Shown here piece by piece: positions 46,617 to 56,400 of a DNA stretch of 64,000 bases. The stretch is from assembly GCA_022376465.1 (NCBI GenBank), contig JACDTU010000001.1:1984001-2048000 (forward strand). Reading direction: 5' to 3'. The DNA comes from Cubamyces lactineus (Eukaryota > Basidiomycota > Agaricomycetes > Polyporales > Polyporaceae). The position numbers and the translations under genes were made by a program. Positions within the stretch are counted from its first letter, which is position 1; every line of letters starts with the position of its first letter. Below the pieces are notes generated by a model that searched no databases, was not told where the DNA came from, and worked only from the letters and a program-made list of their open reading frames with translations.

Positions 46617-47819
46617 ATGTCTGCACCGTCTACGCCGCGCATTGCCATTATCGGTGGCGGCCCAAGTGGTCTTGTCCTGCTCGTTACCCTCATCAAACGC
46701 GGCATCCCAGCCACTCTCTATGAGCGCGAAGCCAGCAAAGATTCTCGCGCTCATCTGGGAGGCATGCTTGACCTCATCTGGGAGAGCGGCCAGCGCGCAT
46801 TCCGCGATAACGGGCTCGAGGACGAGTTTATCAAGCACTCCCGCCCGGAGGCGGAGGAGTTGAGGGTCTCTGGCAAAGATGGAATCCCACTTTTTGAGCT
46901 GAAGAAGGACAACCCTACCGCCACGGACCTCAAGAACTCGCGTCCCGAGATCGACCGCCGGCTCATTCGCGAGATCCTCCTCAACGCTGTGCCCGAGGAT
47001 TCCGTCAAATGGGGCCACGCGTTTGCCTCGGCCCGTCCGCTCGGGAACGGTCAACACGAGATCACTTTCACCAATGGAGCCGTTACCGTCGCGGATCTCA
47101 TTGTCGGGGCCGATGGCGCCTTCTCCCGCGTTCGCCCTCTCGTCTCGCCCGCCGTCCCGTTGTACATCGGCATCACCGGCGCTGAAGTCTCCCTCCCCGC
47201 AGAGCTCGTCACCTCCCCGGAGAACCGCGATATCAGTGACGCGGTTGGGCCAGGGACTCTCTTCGCTGCCGAAGCGAGCAAAGCGTTCGTTGCACAGCGG
47301 AACGGCAGTGGACGCATCCGTGCGTACGCTTTACACCGCGACACTCTTGACTGGACGCTTCCTACCGACCCGAAGGAGGCGAAGCGAGTTTTGCTCGAGA
47401 TCTACCACGACTGGGCGCCGTGGGTGCGCAAGTTCATCGAACAGGCCGACGAGACGGCCATCTATCCTCGTCCGATTTTCTACCTCCCTCCCGACCACAG
47501 CTGGCCTCACACTCCCAGCGTCACGCTCATCGGCGATGCCGCCCACCTCATGGTGATCTCCGCTGGGGGAGCCAACTTCGCCATGCTCGACGGACTGGAG
47601 TTCGGCCTTGTGCTCGCCGACGTGGTTTCGAAATGCCTAGATAGGGAGGCGAGGGAGGCTGCGATCGCAGAGTGGGAGGCGAAGATGTTGGCGAGGGTGC
47701 GTCCGCGCGCAGAGCTAATCAAAGAGAACTTCCAGGTGTGGATTGGGCCAGGCGCACCTCAGGCAATGGTAGAGTCGATGAAGAAGTTCATTACGATCGA
47801 GGAGGCGAAGGAGCGGTAG
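46617..47819 (+). CDS. TetX-like FAD-dependent monooxygenase, copy 2 (altered C-terminal flavin motif)
   Basis: A single exon of 400 codons starting MSAPSTPRIAIIGGGPSGLV. All family landmarks are present: GGGPSG, YEREASKDSRAHLGGMLDL, RPEIDRRLIREILLNAVPED, VGADGAFSRVRPLVSP. The C-terminal motif, however, reads GDAAHLMVISAGGANFAMLD: the usual SPF-x-G-x-G is shortened by one residue and the conserved Pro is lost. The substrate-side segment before it is LPPDHSWPHTP instead of LPVGHRWPHKP. Copy 3 shares these changes and the same N-terminal MSAPSTPRIA, so the two are the closest pair. The change sits next to the flavin pyrophosphate and may alter FAD binding or substrate access. It is also Phe in place of Asn in the DG motif (GADGAFSR). 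Confidence 0.88.
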   Translation: MSAPSTPRIAIIGGGPSGLVLLVTLIKRGIPATLYEREASKDSRAHLGGMLDLIWESGQRAFRDNGLEDEFIKHSRPEAEELRVSGKDGIPLFELKKDNPTATDLKNSRPEIDRRLIREILLNAVPEDSVKWGHAFASARPLGNGQHEITFTNGAVTVADLIVGADGAFSRVRPLVSPAVPLYIGITGAEVSLPAELVTSPENRDISDAVGPGTLFAAEASKAFVAQRNGSGRIRAYALHRDTLDWTLPTDPKEAKRVLLEIYHDWAPWVRKFIEQADETAIYPRPIFYLPPDHSWPHTPSVTLIGDAAHLMVISAGGANFAMLDGLEFGLVLADVVSKCLDREAREAAIAEWEAKMLARVRPRAELIKENFQVWIGPGAPQAMVESMKKFITIEEAKER

Positions 47820-49257
47820 TCGACGTCGTTTCATCTACATCTGTATTATTGTAAGCACAGGCTTTATTGTCGCCTACTAGCCTTGACCCAGGGCCTTGTA
47901 ACCCCCGCTCTACTGCATGATTGTATTACTTTGGTGCTTCGGTACGCCGCGCGTGGAATGATAGGATCCCGACATCCTCATGACCTACAGTAATGGACGT
48001 CGACGTAAATGGGGGATTCAAACAACAACCAAACACACCGTTCAAATCTTGTGCACCCCTGTACGAGGCTACTGACGCGTCGGCCGCCGGGCGCTAGTCG
48101 CGTAGTACTTACTCCATTCGTCTTCGGCACCGGGTACCTATGGTGCAGGGCGCCTAGTCACCACATAAAATGTACAGTGGCAAAATCGGTCGGCGAGCAT
48201 CGCGACCATAGGCTAGGGTTAGGTTAAGCGCCTGTCGTAGTATACTGCTCTGAACCTTGCGGCCACGGAAATGAGAATCTTCAAATTGCGATGGCGATGA
48301 CACATCGCTCCCAAATTTCACGCACATTCAAGGCAAGGCCTGCTTCTATCGACCATGTACACTCTAAGACACTCTCGCTCGTGCATTAGACGCCCGAATA
48401 TATTTCCATATATATCTGTAGTTGCTATATCGGGGAGGTCTTTCTCAGCACTGGCAAAATCGAAGGCCCCCACAAAATATATGTCCGCCAGTTCTGGGAA
48501 TTTGAGAAAACGGCTTGACAGAAGGTATCCTATGCTCTTTCTACGTTGTTTTGTCAAACAGATAACGAATACAGTGTGATTTGGCGGTGTTTATTGCTTG
48601 TACATTTTATGTGGTGACTAGACGCCCCGCACCATACTCAAATGCTCTCAGATATTCGAAATACCGTCTCTAAACTCTGGGGTCTAGATCTATGCCAAGT
48701 GTATCCTTCTCACGCGAAGTGGCCGTGCAAACACGTAGTTGCCGCGAGGATCTCCATCGCGGCCAAACGATCGAAGAGGCTGGCGTAAGCCCTCGGCTTC
48801 ACTCGAGTCAAGCCGCGGGTCCGAAGCATCGCGCGCCGCAGTACGCACAGTCTCCGGCGAACAACTTGACGATCCCCGGAATACGACGTTGACGTCGACA
48901 AGGAACCGCCAGTGAGGACTTCCCGGCGATCACCGTCGCATTCCGCGCGGTACTCGTCCCTCACGCCTCAGGCTCCACAACGTTTTCGCCCCCACCGCTG
49001 AACGGCTATGTTGCACTTCCCGTTCGACGTCTCCTGCGGCGGCGAGAACCTTCGGTCGCCGTGCCGGACATGATGCGTATGCCTCCCATACGATATGTAC
49101 TTTCGGCACAGGATGTCTGTATGTATCGACCGACGTCGTTATGATAGAAGGAGACAAGCTAATAAAAACCCTTGCCAGAAACTCCTCTGCATCGCTCACC
49201 GTGACACACATCGAACCTCAATTGCCTGCGCCCTGCTATACACTACGCTTGACTACC
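47820..49257. other. Spacer between copies 2 and 3, with MITE
   Basis: The longest spacer of the array (1,438 bp). About one third is a MITE (48141-48634). The rest holds a terminator and the promoter of copy 3; no gene was recognised. An ATG at 49141 lies in frame upstream of copy 3 but its 39 codons have no counterpart in the paralogues. Confidence 0.55.
48141..48634. mobile_element. MITE, 494 bp, 36-bp inverted ends, TA target duplication
   Basis: The left end (48141-48176) begins TGGTGCAGGGCGCCTAGTCA and continues CCACATAAAATGTACA. The right end (48599-48634) is its reverse complement except for two positions (7 and 13 of 36). Each end is flanked by TA (48139-48140 and 48635-48636). The inside has no transposase. 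The TA duplication fits a Tc1/mariner-type origin. The element separates monooxygenase copies 2 and 3. Confidence 0.85.
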
Positions 49258-50457
49258 ATGTCTGCACCGTCCACGCCTCGCATCGCCGTCATTGGAGGTG
49301 GACCTAGTGGCCTCGTCCTCCTCGTCACCCTTCTCAAGCGTGGCATCCCCGCTACTCTCTACGAGCGCGAAGCCAGCAAGGATTCCCGGGCGCACTTGGG
49401 CGGGATCCTCGACCTCGCCTGGGAGAGCGGCCAACGCGCCTTCCGCGACAACGGCCTCGAAGAAGAGTTCACCAAGCACTCGCGCGCAGGCGACGCCGAG
49501 GAGATGAGGATCGCTGGCAAGGATGGCGTTCCCCTCTTCGTTCACAAGAAGGACGCCTCTGCTGGCACTAACTTGAAGGAGTCGCGTCCGGAGATCGACC
49601 GCAAGGACATCCGCAACATCCTCCTAAATGCTGTCCCCGAAGAGTCGGTCAAGTGGGGCCACGCGTTCGTCTCGGCGCGTCCGCTTGGCGATGGTCAGTA
49701 CGAGGTCACCTTCGCGAACGGGGTCGTCATCACCGCCGACCTCGTCGTGGGCGCCGACGGTGCCAACTCTCGTGTTCGCTCCCTCGTTTCCTCCGCTACC
49801 CCGATCTACTTCGGCATCCACGGCGCGGAGGTATCACTTCCTGCAGAGATCGTCGCGCTGCCAGAGAACAAGGATATCAGCGACGCGGTGGGCCAAGGCA
49901 CCCTCTTCGCTTGTCAAGACTCCAAGACGTTCTGCGCGCAGAGGAACGGCAGCGGACGCATCCGTGCGTATGCCTGGCACAGCGACACCATCGACTGGAC
50001 CCTCCCCAAAGACCCGAAGGAAGCGAAGAAGGTGCTGCTCGACATTTACCACGACTGGGCGCCATGGGTGCGCAAGTTCATCGAGCTCGCGGACGAAAAC
50101 GCCATCTACCTCCGTCCCCTCTATCACCTTCCTCCCGACCACAGCTGGCCGCATACCCCTGGGGTGACGCTCATCGGAGACGCGGCGCACCTTACCGTTA
50201 TCTCTGGCGAGGGCGCGAACTTCGCCATGCTCGATGGGCTGGAACTAGGGCTCGTTCTGGTGGACGCGATCTCGAAGGGGTTGGACAAGGCCGAGAGGGA
50301 AGCAGCCATCGCGGAGTGGGAGGCGAAGATGTTGGCGAGGGTGCGGCCTCGCGCGGAGCTTATCATTGGCAGCTTTAAGGAGTGGGTCGGGCCTGATGCC
50401 CCTCAATCGATGGTGAACGCATTGAAGCGCTTTATAGCGCAGGGTAAGGGGCAGTAG
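49258..50457 (+). CDS. TetX-like FAD-dependent monooxygenase, copy 3 (altered C-terminal flavin motif)
   Basis: A single exon of 399 codons. The start at 49258 was chosen because it gives MSAPSTPRIAVIGGGPSG, matching copy 2; the longer frame upstream has no homology. Landmarks are YEREASKDSRAHLGGILDLA, RPEIDRKDIRNILLNAVPEE, VGADGANSRVRSLVSS and GDAAHLTVISGEGANFAMLD. As in copy 2, the C-terminal flavin motif lacks the Pro and one residue, here with Met changed to Thr as well (HLT). It also has LPPDHSWPHTP. The shared indel shows that copies 2 and 3 descend from one already altered gene. Copy 3 differs from the others at the PEIDR segment (RKDIRN). Confidence 0.88.
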   Translation: MSAPSTPRIAVIGGGPSGLVLLVTLLKRGIPATLYEREASKDSRAHLGGILDLAWESGQRAFRDNGLEEEFTKHSRAGDAEEMRIAGKDGVPLFVHKKDASAGTNLKESRPEIDRKDIRNILLNAVPEESVKWGHAFVSARPLGDGQYEVTFANGVVITADLVVGADGANSRVRSLVSSATPIYFGIHGAEVSLPAEIVALPENKDISDAVGQGTLFACQDSKTFCAQRNGSGRIRAYAWHSDTIDWTLPKDPKEAKKVLLDIYHDWAPWVRKFIELADENAIYLRPLYHLPPDHSWPHTPGVTLIGDAAHLTVISGEGANFAMLDGLELGLVLVDAISKGLDKAEREAAIAEWEAKMLARVRPRAELIIGSFKEWVGPDAPQSMVNALKRFIAQGKGQ

Positions 50458-51055
50458 TAGTTTTTATCGTCTCGTGTCTGTATATATTGCATGTAAGCAC
50501 ACCTCTATCGTTATTGTACCGGATACCCCCGCTCTGAAATGATATATTGGCCCTTCTTCACTCACAATTTCGTCTCCTGCTTCTGCGCGTGAGTCGCTGG
50601 AACTTGTATACCGTACCTTTTGTTGACTGGATAGGAGCTATGCGTCAATGCGGCTCCGTTCAACGTATTTTGACTGACCGATACTGATCACGATCTTGTA
50701 TCAGGGTGGCACATTCTACAAGGTTCGGCGATGCCATTTGTGGTTCCAAAGTCCCTCATCTTCCGCTCAAACAGCGTCTCCGGAACGGTGTAACACATTA
50801 GCACTGAATTAATCGCACCTCTGATCTGCATAGAATTCCGTGGCAGCTGACCTGCAAGTTGTCGCATCAATCCAATTTGACGTGCACAGTCGGTGGGTTG
50901 CCAGCTGCAGCAGCGGTGGTGGCCCCCTGATCGAGTCGCAGTCGATATCTTATTACATCGTACGTTATAACGGGCGTGATCGTCCAGTACCTATCCAATC
51001 GCCTCCAACATCACCTCTGCTCTCTGCTACGGACAGCTTAGTACTTCGTATAAGG
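50458..51055. other. Spacer between monooxygenase copies 3 and 4
   Basis: This 598-bp stretch holds a terminator and the promoter of copy 4. The copy 4 frame is open for 72 codons upstream of its ATG, but that part has no similarity to the paralogues and is taken as non-coding. Confidence 0.5.
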
Positions 51056-52255
51056 ATGTCCGCTCTTCTCAACCACGCCCGACCCCGTATCGCTATCATC
51101 GGAGGCGGACCGGGCGGCCTCGTTCTGCTGCTGACGCTCCTGAAGCGAGGGGTGAATGCTACATTGTACGAGCGCGGCACCGACAAGAACGCGCGCGCGC
51201 ATCTGGGAGGCATGCTCGACCTCATCTGGGAGAGCGGTCAACGTGCTTTGCGCGAGAACGGTCTCGAAGAGGCCTTCATCGCAACTTCCCGCAGTGGAGA
51301 CGGAGAAGAGACCACAATCTGTGGAAAGGACGGCGTTCCGCTGTATCGTCGCAAGGAGGCAGCCCCTGAGGCCGGTAACCTCCAGCAGGCTCGTCCAGAG
51401 ATCGACCGCCGCGTCCTGCGCGATCTCTTGCTCGGCGCTGTACCCGCGGATTCCGTCAAATGGGACCATGCGCTCGTCTCTGCTCAACCGCTCGGCAGCG
51501 GTCAGCACGAGCTCACCTTCTCTAACGGACCCGCTACCATCGTCGACCTCCTGGTGGGCGCGGACGGTGCCAATTCTCGCGTCCGTAGACTTGTGTCTCC
51601 GGCCACTCCACTCTACCACGGAATCACCGGCGCAGAAGTATCGCTCGCCCCGGAAGTTGCTTCCGCGCCCGCGAACCGCGATGTGAGCGACGCCGTGGGC
51701 ATGGGTAGCTGCTACGCGGGACAAGACGGCAAGATCTTCATCGCGCAGCGTAACAACAACGGACGTATCCGCGCCTACCTCTGGCACCGCGCCGCTATCG
51801 ACTGGGCGCTGCCCAGTGACCCCAAGGAGGGGAAGAAGGCACTACTCAATATCTACCACGACTGGGCACCGTGGTACCGCAAGTTCATCGAGCTCGGCGA
51901 CGAGAAGGCTATGTACACCCGTCCGCTGCTCCATCTTCCCATTGGCCATCGGTGGCCCCACAAACCTGGCGTCACGATCATCGGCGACGCTGCACACCTG
52001 ATGAGCCCGTTCGCAGGGGCAGGAGCGAACCTCGCGATGCTGGATGGACTTGAACTCGGACTGGTGATTGCGGACGCCGTGTCGAGGAACCTCGGGGCTG
52101 AGGAGCGAGAAGAGGCGATTGCGGCTTGGGAAGAGAAGATGCTCGCGCGAGCGGAGAAGTTCGCGACCATCACAGCGAAGAATCTCGAGACGTTTATGAG
52201 TGCCGACGCGCCCAAAGCTATAGTGGACGCATGGAGGGCACACCATGGAGATTGA
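51056..52255 (+). CDS. TetX-like FAD-dependent monooxygenase, copy 4
   Basis: A single exon of 399 codons starting MSALLNHARPRIAIIGGGPG. It has the canonical set: GGGPGG, YERGTDKNARAHLGGMLDLI, RPEIDRRVLRDLLLGAVPAD, VGADGANSRVRRLVSP and GDAAHLMSPFAGAGANLAML. The segment between the flavin motifs, with SCYAGQDGKIFIAQRNNNG and RPLLHLPIGHRWPHKPG, resembles copies 1 and 5 rather than 2 and 3. The C-terminal helix ends WRAHHGD. The catalytic pattern is complete, so it should be an active hydroxylase. The substrate is unknown. Confidence 0.9.
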   Translation: MSALLNHARPRIAIIGGGPGGLVLLLTLLKRGVNATLYERGTDKNARAHLGGMLDLIWESGQRALRENGLEEAFIATSRSGDGEETTICGKDGVPLYRRKEAAPEAGNLQQARPEIDRRVLRDLLLGAVPADSVKWDHALVSAQPLGSGQHELTFSNGPATIVDLLVGADGANSRVRRLVSPATPLYHGITGAEVSLAPEVASAPANRDVSDAVGMGSCYAGQDGKIFIAQRNNNGRIRAYLWHRAAIDWALPSDPKEGKKALLNIYHDWAPWYRKFIELGDEKAMYTRPLLHLPIGHRWPHKPGVTIIGDAAHLMSPFAGAGANLAMLDGLELGLVIADAVSRNLGAEEREEAIAAWEEKMLARAEKFATITAKNLETFMSADAPKAIVDAWRAHHGD

Positions 52256-52808
52256 TGGACCTCGCGAATGGCATTGTAGTGTCGCTGCTGTACAGATAGT
52301 CTGGGGCATTGTCTTGTACGCTATATCGTAGCGTTAGGCTTGAACTTGAGACCGAACGTACCAATCATGGCACTGTTTCGTGCGTCGGATAAGCCGTGAT
52401 TGGTCAGCTTGTGCAACGTGGGAGTGGCAAAACAAGCACAGGTTTTGGTCACCGCATTGCAGTGTTGTTGACTCCAGACGACGTTTGATTGCTCCATTTG
52501 GGTAGTGATATTGACTCTTGAGCATAGATAGTCACTGCGTGTACATCACTCGCGCGCAGTTGCTCCGAACGGTAGCGGGCCGTCGAGAGGTCGCCTGCAC
52601 CCCGCGGCCCCTGCTGATCAAGCTCAATAAGCTCCGGCGCATTAGCCGACAGGTTGAATGTGTCTGAATAACACCTTCGGGTTTGTACAACGCTTGTACA
52701 TACCCGCCGTATGAGCCAACGGCAAGCTAAAAGGCCCTCCGGAGTCGAGAGGCCAGCTCATCAACCTGCCCACCCATTCTCGGAGCTCATCTCCTACGAA
52801 CACTCTAC
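52256..52808. other. Spacer between monooxygenase copies 4 and 5
   Basis: This 553-bp stretch contains only short frames and should hold a terminator and the promoter of copy 5. No clear TATA box was seen. Confidence 0.5.
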
Positions 52809-54008
52809 ATGGCTCTCACATCCAACCCCCCTAATATCGCCATCATCGGCGGTGGCCCCAGTGGCCTCGTTCTACTTCTTACACTCTCTAAGCGCGGCAT
52901 ACCCGCGACCCTCTACGAGCGCGAAGCAACCAGCGACTCTCGCGCGCATCTCGGCGGCATGCTCGATCTCGAGTGGGAGACCGGTCAGCGGGCACTCCGG
53001 GAGAACGGTCTGGAGGACACCTTCGTCAAGCACTCCCGTGCGGGAGACGCCGAGGAGCTCAGACTCTGTGGCAAGGAAGGCGTACCGCTCATTCATCACA
53101 AGAAGAGCGTTGACGCGTCGAAAGGACTCCAAGACGCGCGCCCAGAGATCGACCGACGTATTCTCCGGCGGATCCTACTCGATGCCGTACCCCAGGACGC
53201 CATCAAGTGGGGACACGCCCTCGTCTCTGCGCGACCCCTAGAAGATGGCCAACACGAGATCGCCTTTGCGAACGGCCTCACCACTGTTGTTGACGTCCTC
53301 GTCGGCGCTGACGGTGCCAACTCCCGCATACGCCCTCTCGTGTCTTCGGCGACACCCATCTATCACGGTCTAACAGGCGCGGAGGTGTCGCTAAAGCCAG
53401 AGGTCGCGGCAGCGCCAGAGAATAGCGACATCAGCGATGCGATCGGTCAAGGCAGCTGCTATGCGGGGGAGGACGGAAAGGCCTTCACAGCCCAGCGGAA
53501 CGGGACCGGACGCATCCGCGCGTATCTCTGGCATCGCGCCCCACTCGACTGGGTCATCCCGAGCGATCCCAAGGAGGCGAAGAGGGTGCTGCTGGAGATC
53601 TTCCACGACTGGGCGCCATGGTATCGCAAGTTCATCGAGCTGGGCGACGAATCCGCGATCTACCCGCGCCCGCTCTTCCATCTGCCAGTCGGCCACTGGT
53701 GGCCACACAAGTCGGGCGTGACGCTCATCGGAGATGCAGCTCATCTCATGAGCCCGTTCGCGGGTGCGGGCGCGAACCTCGCAATGATCGACGGCCTCGA
53801 GCTTGGTCTCGTCCTTACCGATGCCATATCGAAGGGTCTGAGTGATAGAGAGAGGGAGGCGGCGATAGCGACGTGGGAGGAGCAGATGCTCGCAAGGGCG
53901 GAGAAACTTGCGGCTCTCACTGCGAGGAACCTAGAGGCGTTCACGGGTCCTGGGGCACCCGAGACAATAGTCGAGGCTTGGAAGAGAGACTACGAGAAGC
54001 ATGCTTGA
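52809..54008 (+). CDS. TetX-like FAD-dependent monooxygenase, copy 5
   Basis: A single exon of 399 codons starting MALTSNPPNIAIIGGGPSG. The landmarks are intact: YEREATSDSRAHLGGMLDLE, RPEIDRRILRRILLDAVPQD, VGADGANSRIRPLVSS and GDAAHLMSPFAGAGANLAMI. It shares SCYAGEDGKAFTAQRNGTG with copy 4 and is probably its closest relative. The C-terminus is basic (KRDYEKHA). There is no targeting signal. By family, it should use FAD, NAD(P)H and O2 to hydroxylate a ring compound. Confidence 0.9.
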   Translation: MALTSNPPNIAIIGGGPSGLVLLLTLSKRGIPATLYEREATSDSRAHLGGMLDLEWETGQRALRENGLEDTFVKHSRAGDAEELRLCGKEGVPLIHHKKSVDASKGLQDARPEIDRRILRRILLDAVPQDAIKWGHALVSARPLEDGQHEIAFANGLTTVVDVLVGADGANSRIRPLVSSATPIYHGLTGAEVSLKPEVAAAPENSDISDAIGQGSCYAGEDGKAFTAQRNGTGRIRAYLWHRAPLDWVIPSDPKEAKRVLLEIFHDWAPWYRKFIELGDESAIYPRPLFHLPVGHWWPHKSGVTLIGDAAHLMSPFAGAGANLAMIDGLELGLVLTDAISKGLSDREREAAIATWEEQMLARAEKLAALTARNLEAFTGPGAPETIVEAWKRDYEKHA

Positions 54009-54995
54009 ACGTTGTGATGTCAACTGACTCTGATAGACAACTGTACTTTACCAGCTCGGTATATGTGGAGCGGATACTTCTGTCCTCAGTGTGAAACTCT
54101 GCAACAAACGAACTGATTGATCACGTATACGTACCTACGAGTCGTTATTGCGTTGGCACACGGAAACATGTTGTACAAGGATCCGGGTGTTTACCATGCC
54201 TGGATCATGGCGACGGAAGAGCCTCGCGCTGGGTGTCGTGCTGGGAGTCTGACTTCGGAATGGATTCAAGAACCGCTGACACGTGACCGCGTTCTGCCTG
54301 ATCTGAGTCTGTCTGAGTTTGGTCTGAGTGACTGAGTCTGACTCGGAGGCGCCTCTGGCAGGCCCGGCTGAAAACGACCGCGACAAGTTGTTCTGCTAGC
54401 AGTGGACTACAATCTTCGCTCACCTGCTCGACAAATCGCGGTTTGTGTCACTTCCGAATGGGTATGCCATAGCTCCCGTGTTTGTATATGATGCGGTGTG
54501 CCGTATCGCGACTCACAGGATAAGCCAGGACGTGTGGGACCGTCCGTGCCAGCGGGCGACATTCGGCATACGCCTATGTAGCCTCGCGCTGAACACTTTG
54601 CAGCTAAGGAACCAAGGCACAAAGCTCATGATTCAACGGTACGCCTGAAATGAAGATTCTGCTGAAACCGTAGGACGCATCCAAAATATATCAACGAGCT
54701 TGCATTCAAGTGCTCGCAGTCTGATCGCAGCAGAGCTACAACTTGAGGTGCAATCTATGGAGTCACCAAGAGTCGACGAGCTACACGAGTGCACATCCCG
54801 ACTCAGACCCTGTCAAGGGCCGGAAGCAAATCTCGAGCAGTGAAGCTCTCTTTGGGGTAGATTGGATTGATCGGCCTAGAATCCTCAGTGCTTTGGGCTG
54901 ACATGGTATATAAGCCACCTAGTTCCTTGTACTAGACCATCGTACTACACAACCTCCCACAACACCTTTCCACCCACGGCGCAAATCGACGCTTC
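54009..54995. other. Spacer between monooxygenase copies 5 and 6
   Basis: This 987-bp stretch includes a CTGAGT-rich segment at about 54298-54345 (repeated TCTGAGT words) and the promoter of copy 6 with a TATA box. No gene was recognised. Confidence 0.5.
54907..54914 (+). promoter_or_regulatory. TATA box of monooxygenase copy 6
   Basis: TATATAAG lies 82 bp upstream of the ATG at 54996, a suitable distance for a fungal core promoter. Confidence 0.55.
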
Positions 54996-56201
54996 ATGAG
55001 TATGTCCACTCAATCTGCCAACAGCCAGCCCCGCATCGCTATCGTTGGTGGTGGTATCTGCGGCCCTGTCCTCCTTCTCACCCTCGCCAACCGTGGTATC
55101 CCTGCAACGCTTTACGAACGTGACGAAGCCATCGACGCCCGCGGACACCTCGGTGGCATGCTCGACCTTGACTGGGAGAGCGGCCAACGCGCCCTTCGGG
55201 AGAACGGCCTCCAAGACGAGTTTCTGAAGCACGCGCGACGCGACGCTGAAGAGCTCAAGCTCGGCGGCAAGGATGGCGTCGTGCTCTTTCACCACCAAGG
55301 CTCGCAGCCAAGTGCGGATGTCGAGAACCTCAAAAACGAGCGCCCGGAGATCGACCGGCGCGTCCTCCGTAAGCTCTTGTACGCAGCCCTCCCGCAGGAG
55401 TCCATCAGGTGGGGCCATGCTCTCACCTCCGTCTCGCCGCTGGAGGGTGGCCAGCACGAGCTCACCTTCTCGAACGGCTTAGTCACCGTTGCTGACTTCC
55501 TCGTCGGAGCGGATGGCGCGCACTCCCGCATTCGTCCTCTCCTTTCCCCTGCTACCCCCATCTACCAAGGCATCACCGGCGCCGAGATCTCCCTCAGCCC
55601 AGAAGTCGCTGCGTTGCCAGAGAACGGCGACATCGCCGACAGCGTCGGAAAGGGCAGCTACTTCGTTGCGGAGGACTCAAAGGTGATGGCCTTCCAGCGT
55701 AACGGCGACGGTCGCATCCGTGCCTACGTCTGGATGAACAAGGACGTCGACTGGGTCCTCCCGAGCGACCCAAAGGAGGCAAAGCAGCTCCTGCTCGACA
55801 ACTATGCGGACTGGGCCCCGTGGATGCGCAAGTTCATCTCGCTCTGCGACGAAGAAGCCATATATCCCCGCCCTCTGTTCCACCTTCCCGTGGGCCACCG
55901 ATGGCAACACACGCCCGGCGTAACCATCATCGGCGACGCGGCGCACCTCATGGCTCCCTTCGCTGGCGCCGGCGCAAATTTGGCGATGGTCGACGCCCTC
56001 GACCTTGGTCTTGTTCTATCCGAGGTGGTTTCAAAGGGTCTGCAGGGTGAGGAAAAGGAGGCGGCGATCGCGGCATGGGAGGAGAAGATGCTCGCCCGAG
56101 GCGAGCACTGGGCCTCGATCACCATGCTGAGCGCTCAAGGGTTCTATAGCCCGGATGCCCCACATGCGGTCGTCGCCATGTTCAAGCAGTTTATGGGTTG
56201 A
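54996..56201 (+). CDS. TetX-like FAD-dependent monooxygenase, copy 6 (most diverged)
   Basis: A single exon of 401 codons starting MSMSTQSANSQPRIAIVGGG; a second Met at 55002 is equally possible. The Rossmann motif is GGGICG instead of GGGP(S/G)G, which still fits G-x-G-x-x-G. Other landmarks are YERDEAIDARGHLGGMLDLD, RPEIDRRVLRKLLYAALPQE, VGADGAHSRIRPLLSP and GDAAHLMAPFAGAGANLAMV, the last followed by DA instead of DG. It differs most from the other copies in sequence and in its middle (WMNKDVDWVLPSDPKEAK), so it probably split off early or evolves under another constraint. It is the last copy of the array. Confidence 0.9.
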   Translation: MSMSTQSANSQPRIAIVGGGICGPVLLLTLANRGIPATLYERDEAIDARGHLGGMLDLDWESGQRALRENGLQDEFLKHARRDAEELKLGGKDGVVLFHHQGSQPSADVENLKNERPEIDRRVLRKLLYAALPQESIRWGHALTSVSPLEGGQHELTFSNGLVTVADFLVGADGAHSRIRPLLSPATPIYQGITGAEISLSPEVAALPENGDIADSVGKGSYFVAEDSKVMAFQRNGDGRIRAYVWMNKDVDWVLPSDPKEAKQLLLDNYADWAPWMRKFISLCDEEAIYPRPLFHLPVGHRWQHTPGVTIIGDAAHLMAPFAGAGANLAMVDALDLGLVLSEVVSKGLQGEEKEAAIAAWEEKMLARGEHWASITMLSAQGFYSPDAPHAVVAMFKQFMG

Positions 56202-56400
56202 GTAGTTGTAAGCTCATCTCCGGGAGGGGTAGAAGTTTCGTAATCATGTGGGCGATGGGTCTTACAGGATATATAGGGACTCTAGGGTATCTAGATGTCG
56301 GCGCTGCCGTGCCGCATGGATAAATCAATGTGGAGTTACTCTTTGATACAGCATCGATATTGCTACACGAGAATATGAATGAGTGTGGTGAGTTCGACCC

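Noticed and set aside
49141..49257. N-terminal extension of monooxygenase copy 3
   Set aside because: The 39 extra codons have no match in the five paralogues; the start at 49258 gives the shared N-terminus.
50840..51055. N-terminal extension of monooxygenase copy 4
   Set aside because: The open frame upstream of 51056 has no ATG at its beginning and no similarity to the other copies.
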